From Kaistella solincola (GTDB taxonomy: Bacteria; Bacteroidota; Bacteroidia; Flavobacteriales; Weeksellaceae): a DNA stretch of 64,000 nucleotides. The stretch covers positions 434,001 to 498,000 of the forward strand of contig NZ_JSYK01000002.1 of NCBI RefSeq assembly GCF_000812875.1. The letters run 5' to 3'. The notes under the pieces were generated by a model, which had not been told where the DNA came from, ran no database searches, and saw only the letters and a program-made list of their open reading frames with translations. Shown in pieces: positions 61,083 through 64,000 of the stretch. Each line of letters begins with the position of its first letter. The first letter of the stretch is position 1. The position numbers were made by a program, and so were the translations under genes.

Positions 61083-61466
61083 ATGAAACAATTAGAAAGC
61101 CGGGAAGATATTGAAAACCTGGTGAATTTTTTTTACGAAAAGGTGCAGAAAGACGCGACGATTGGCTTCTTTTTCAATGATGTGGCGAAGGTTGACTGGT
61201 CGCACCACTTGCCGAAAATGTATTCTTTTTGGGAAACGCTGCTTTTCGGACAGATTTCTTACAAAGGCAACCCGATGTCGAAACATTTTCCCATCAATGC
61301 TGAGGTTCCGATTGAAAAATTTCATTTTGCACACTGGATAAAACTCTGGACGGAAACCGTGGAGGAAAATTTTACGGGTGAAATGGCGGAACTTGCCATT
61401 TATAAAGCCACGAATATTGCAAATCTCATGGGCCACAAAATGGAAGTTGCGCGCAAACTTTCCTGA
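61083..61466 (+). CDS. Group III truncated hemoglobin
   Basis: The 127-residue protein has the group III pattern: VDWSHHLPKMYSFWETLLFG, GNPMSKHF and a proximal His in FHFAHWIKLW (His81 or His84). These proteins bind heme and may handle oxygen or nitric oxide. A single gene with a very short leader. Confidence 0.88.
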   Translation: MKQLESREDIENLVNFFYEKVQKDATIGFFFNDVAKVDWSHHLPKMYSFWETLLFGQISYKGNPMSKHFPINAEVPIEKFHFAHWIKLWTETVEENFTGEMAELAIYKATNIANLMGHKMEVARKLS

Positions 61467-61519
61467 GGTGAAAAGTGCTTAAAGTTTTGCAACAGCAATT
61501 AAGCTAAAACCAGAAAATC

Positions 61520-61546
61520 GGGCGGTTTTGCCGGTAAAAAATTTTA
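61520..61546. repeat. Degenerate family-'P' palindrome
   Basis: GGCGGTTTTGCCGGTAAAAAATTTT in the hemoglobin-glsA gap, a weak match. Confidence 0.3.
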
Positions 61547-61571
61547 AGCAAACTAAAAGCAAAGCAGCAGC

Positions 61572-61587
61572 TATTTCACGTGGAACA
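61572..61587. other. parS-like site in the hemoglobin-glsA convergent gap
   Basis: TATTTCACGTGGAACA differs from TGTTTCACGTGGAACA, a common ParB-binding parS variant, at one base, and matches 14 of 16 bases of the core consensus TGTTTCACGTGAAACA. It lies between convergent genes, not in coding DNA. A weaker 13/16 match (10127-10142) is inside tatD. No parA or parB is in the window. Confidence 0.55.
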
Positions 61588-61622
61588 TTGCTGAAAAATC
61601 CGGTGCTGTTTGGTGCTTTTTC

Positions 61623-62543
61623 TTAGAAAATACTTTCGCCAGATTGTGTGGTAAATTCTTCCAGAAACTTCATGCCGCGGTAAGAATTTCCTTTGGAATT
61701 CAGCTTTGGACTCCATACCGTGATGCAGTAATGGCTCGGATAAAGCGCGATAATTCCACCGCCTACACCACTTTTTCCTGGTAAACCGACGCGGAACGAA
61801 AATTCACCTGATTCGTCGTAAAAACCACAAGTGAGCAAAATTGCGTTGATTCTTTTGACTTTGCTAAAAGGTAAAATTTGTGCTTCTGAGCCCGGAATTT
61901 TTCCTTCATTGGCGAGGAATAAAAGGCTTTTGCTGAGCTGTTTGCAACTCATTTCTATTGCGCAGAGATGACAATAAATTTCAATAACGTCTGCCGGCGA
62001 ACTTCTAATATTGCCGAAAGATTTCATGAAATTGCAAATGGCGGAATTGCGGAAGCTGTTCTGCATTTCGCTTTTCGCCACTTTTTCGTTGAAAGTAATA
62101 TTATTGTCGCCCGCAAGATTTCGGATGAAAGCCAGAATTTCTTCTTTCGGATCGGTACATCTTTCCAACAGAATATCGCAGATGACAAGCGCGCCTGCAT
62201 TAATAAACGGATTGCGCGGAATTCCTTTGTCTGCTTCAAGCTGAACAAGCGAGTTAAACGGATTTCCGGAAGGTTCTACGTCCACGCGGGACCAAAGCTT
62301 TTCGCCCAACCTTTCGTAAACGTACGCGAGGGCGAAAACCTTGGAAATGCTTTGAATTGAAAATTTTTCTTCAAAGTCGCCAAAACCAAAATTTTGGCCG
62401 TTTAAGCCGGTAAAATTTACACCAAACTTTTCAGTAGAAATATCAGCAATTTCAGGAATGTAATCTGGGATTTTACCTAAATTTTCCTCAGCTCTTACCT
62501 GCGTAAAAACTTCTGAGATTATTTTTTGATAGTCGGGCGTCAT
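61623..62543 (-). CDS. glsA: Glutaminase
   Basis: The 306-residue enzyme hydrolyses glutamine to glutamate and ammonia. The S-x-x-K motif is in FSIQSISKVFALA and the other marks are GNPFNSLVQLEADKGIPRNPFINAGAL and GLPGKSGVGGGIIA. The length agrees with bacterial glutaminases. It follows hflX by 41 nt on the same strand, so may share its transcript. Confidence 0.94.
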   Translation of the reverse strand: MTPDYQKIISEVFTQVRAEENLGKIPDYIPEIADISTEKFGVNFTGLNGQNFGFGDFEEKFSIQSISKVFALAYVYERLGEKLWSRVDVEPSGNPFNSLVQLEADKGIPRNPFINAGALVICDILLERCTDPKEEILAFIRNLAGDNNITFNEKVAKSEMQNSFRNSAICNFMKSFGNIRSSPADVIEIYCHLCAIEMSCKQLSKSLLFLANEGKIPGSEAQILPFSKVKRINAILLTCGFYDESGEFSFRVGLPGKSGVGGGIIALYPSHYCITVWSPKLNSKGNSYRGMKFLEEFTTQSGESIF

Positions 62544-62557
62544 GAGCTAAAACGAAA

Positions 62558-62590
62558 AAATTAGGTGAAATAGCGGCAAATTTTTTAAAG
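62558..62590. repeat. Family-'P' palindrome between glsA and hflX
   Basis: AAATTAGGTGAAATAGCGGCAAATTTTTT has the GGCAAATTTTT arm and an incomplete 5' arm. Confidence 0.4.
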
Positions 62591-63811
62591 TTCCTCGGTG
62601 GATTCTTCTTCCTCGTCGAAATATTGGAAAAGGAAATCGTTGTACGGGAAACGTGAAATATGAATTTTTAAAACCTCGTCATAAATCATTTTTTTCAGCT
62701 CCGGGAAATTTTCTTTTTTCAGTGCGGAAATGAAAACCGTTGGATATTTTGATTTCGACATCCAGGTTTTCATCCATTCTTCAAGTGAGATATTTTTGCG
62801 TGTTTCCGGGCTTAAATCATCATCACTTTTTTTCTCGTAAGCAAAAGCATCGATTTTATTGAAAACCATGATCATCGGTTTTTGATGCGCTTCAATTTCC
62901 ATCAACGTTTGGTTTACGGAATTAATGTGGTCTTCAAAACTTTCATGCGAAATATCCACCACGTGAATTAAAAGATCGGCTTCGCGAACTTCGTCCAACG
63001 TTGATTTGAAACTTTCTACCAGCTGTGTCGGCAATTTTCTGATGAAACCTACGGTGTCTGTCAGAAGAAATGGCAGATTTCCGATGACCACCTTTCGTAC
63101 GGTCGTGTCTAAAGTTGCAAAGAGTTTGTCTTCTGCAAAAACATCGGACTTCGAAAGCGCGTTCATCAAAGTTGATTTTCCCACATTCGTATAACCAACA
63201 AGCGCGACGCGCACCATTTTTCCGCGGTTGTTACGCTGTGTCGCCATTTGTCGGTCGATGGTTTTCAGCTTGTCTTTTAATAATGATATGCGGTCGCGGA
63301 TAATCCTTCTATCGGTTTCGATCTCCGTTTCACCCGGGCCGCGCATCCCGATACCACCCTGCTGACGCTCGAGGTGAGTCCACATTCTGGTAAGTCGTGG
63401 CAAAAGATATTCGTATTGCGCGAGTTCAACCTGAGTTCGTGCGTAGGAAGTTTGAGCGCGCTGAGCGAAAATATCGAGGATCAAATTGGTTCTGTCGAGG
63501 ATTTTAACCTCAATTTCTTTTTCGAGGTTTTTTAGCTGAGAAGGCGAAAGTTCGTCATCGAAAATTACGGTACCGATTTCGTTTTCTTTTACATAATCCC
63601 GTATTTCCTGTGCTTTTCCGCTACCGATAAATGTTTTCGAATCCGGCTTTGTAAGCCTTTGCGTAAATCTTTTGTCTACGCTGGCGCCCGCAGTGTACGC
63701 GAGAAATTCCAGCTCATCGAGATATTCTGTTAATTTTTCTTCGCTTTGATTTTGAGTGATTAAACCGACTAAAACGGCTTTTTCGTATTGATGGTCGTTT
63801 TTTTCTAACAT
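62585..63811 (-). CDS. hflX: Ribosome-associated GTPase HflX
   Basis: The 408-residue GTPase has the N-terminal HflX domain (GSGKAQEIRDYVKENEIGTVIFDDELSPSQ), then a G domain: GYTNVGKST (G1), DTVGFIRKLP (G3) and NKID (G4). The MRGPGETEIETDRR linker is typical. It rescues stalled ribosomes during stress. The gene reads away from the right edge. Confidence 0.95.
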   Translation of the reverse strand: MLEKNDHQYEKAVLVGLITQNQSEEKLTEYLDELEFLAYTAGASVDKRFTQRLTKPDSKTFIGSGKAQEIRDYVKENEIGTVIFDDELSPSQLKNLEKEIEVKILDRTNLILDIFAQRAQTSYARTQVELAQYEYLLPRLTRMWTHLERQQGGIGMRGPGETEIETDRRIIRDRISLLKDKLKTIDRQMATQRNNRGKMVRVALVGYTNVGKSTLMNALSKSDVFAEDKLFATLDTTVRKVVIGNLPFLLTDTVGFIRKLPTQLVESFKSTLDEVREADLLIHVVDISHESFEDHINSVNQTLMEIEAHQKPMIMVFNKIDAFAYEKKSDDDLSPETRKNISLEEWMKTWMSKSKYPTVFISALKKENFPELKKMIYDEVLKIHISRFPYNDFLFQYFDEEEESTEEL

Positions 63812-63831
63812 AAATTGCTACGGCATTTAAA

Positions 63832-63839
63832 CAAAGATA
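63832..63839 (-). promoter_or_regulatory. -7 element for hflX
   Basis: TATCTTTG on the minus strand, 20 nt before the ATG. Confidence 0.55.
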
Positions 63840-63859
63840 CTACTTTGCATTTTTTTATT

Positions 63860-63885
63860 AAAAAATCTCAGGCATTTAACCTAAG
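63860..63885 (-). terminator. Weak terminator of the right-edge gene
   Basis: CTTAGG pairs with CCTGAG (one wobble) around a seven-base loop. The minus strand continues with six T. Confidence 0.55.
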
Positions 63886-63906
63886 ATAATTTTTTTGCTG
63901 ATCATT

Positions 63907-64000
63907 TTAATCCCAGTCGGCAGCTGCGAATTTCATTTGCTCACCGCTCGGTGCGCTTAAAGTCAGAAACTGACCTTCCACTTTATATCTCGTCATTTTT
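63907..64000 (-). CDS. C-terminal end of an unidentified protein (partial)
   Basis: Reading in from the right edge on the minus strand, the frame ends YKVEGQFLTLSAPSGEQMKFAAADWD before TAA at 63907-63909. The L-x-L-x-x-x-x-G-x-x-M-x-F pattern recalls the end of META-domain proteins, but 30 residues are too few to be sure. A weak terminator follows. Confidence 0.5.
   Translation of the reverse strand, partial: KMTRYKVEGQFLTLSAPSGEQMKFAAADWD

Noticed and set aside
1-64000. CRISPR arrays, prophage, IS elements or integrons
   Set aside because: No regularly spaced direct repeats, transposase, integrase or phage-structural genes were seen; the repeats present are short intergenic palindromes.

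Overview
The window reads as a chromosomal segment of a member of Bacteroidota, most likely a flavobacterium of the Chryseobacterium/Kaistella group (Weeksellaceae). The evidence is low GC, many promoters of the Bacteroidota type (TTG, about 19 nt, TAnnTTTG), A-rich translation starts without strong Shine-Dalgarno sequences, and phylum-specific families: PorD/DUF4835, GLPGLI, the Rpb6-like omega subunit, DUF5687 permease, DUF4382, DUF3078, and TonB-dependent receptor and ExbB/ExbD modules. No phage, IS element, integron, CRISPR array or rRNA operon is visible. It is mainly core genome with short repeats between genes.

Layout. 1-1.5 kb: end of an unknown gene, then a Lys-rich leader ORF and terminator just before lysA. 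1.7-7.9 kb: a TonB-C-like secreted protein, miaB, then a cluster of a sigma-54-type AAA+ activator, lptE and a very acidic protein. 7.9-10.4 kb (minus): DUF4126 and tatD-tcdA-rnpA. 10.4-18.8 kb: tetR, bamD, rpoZ, coaBC, porD, recN and an ABC exporter pair. 18.9-25.2 kb: fumC, a small membrane protein, prfA, two small lipoproteins and methylmalonyl-CoA mutase. 25.5-29.6 kb (minus): sufA-B-C-D, with sufS about 12 kb away at 41.7 kb. 29.7-31.4 kb: GLPGLI protein and L,D-transpeptidase. 31.5-35.1 kb: the most unusual locus, a three-gene candidate metal-handling cassette (Cys-rich secreted protein, receptor fused to two tandem HMA domains, lipoprotein with two His/Cys motifs) with a strongly structured intercistronic RNA. 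35.1-48.6 kb: msrB, DUF445, pyrD, a frameshifted gene, glyS, a serine hydrolase, sufS, bcp/nth with overlapping divergent promoters, a receiver/PAS-kinase pair and a DUF885 lipoprotein. 48.8-52.6 kb: ExbB-ExbD-TonB-like proteins and folC. 52.6-58.7 kb: two tRNA-Val isoacceptors, comM, DUF4382, DUF3078, rhomboid protease and dprA. 58.9-64 kb: gdhA, YkgJ-type protein, truncated hemoglobin, a parS-like site, glsA, hflX and the end of another gene.

How the genes fit together. Envelope biogenesis recurs (LptE, BamD, PorD of type IX secretion, TonB modules, L,D-transpeptidase). Redox and Fe-S functions recur too (SufABCD, SufS, MsrB, Bcp, truncated hemoglobin). The endonuclease III lacks the usual C-terminal Fe-S cysteines. 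ComM and DprA hint at DNA uptake and recombination. The strongest leads for something undescribed are the metal cassette at 31.5-35.1 kb with its RNA element, and the lysine-rich leader and terminator before lysA. All functional names come from recognising motifs by eye; no database search was run.
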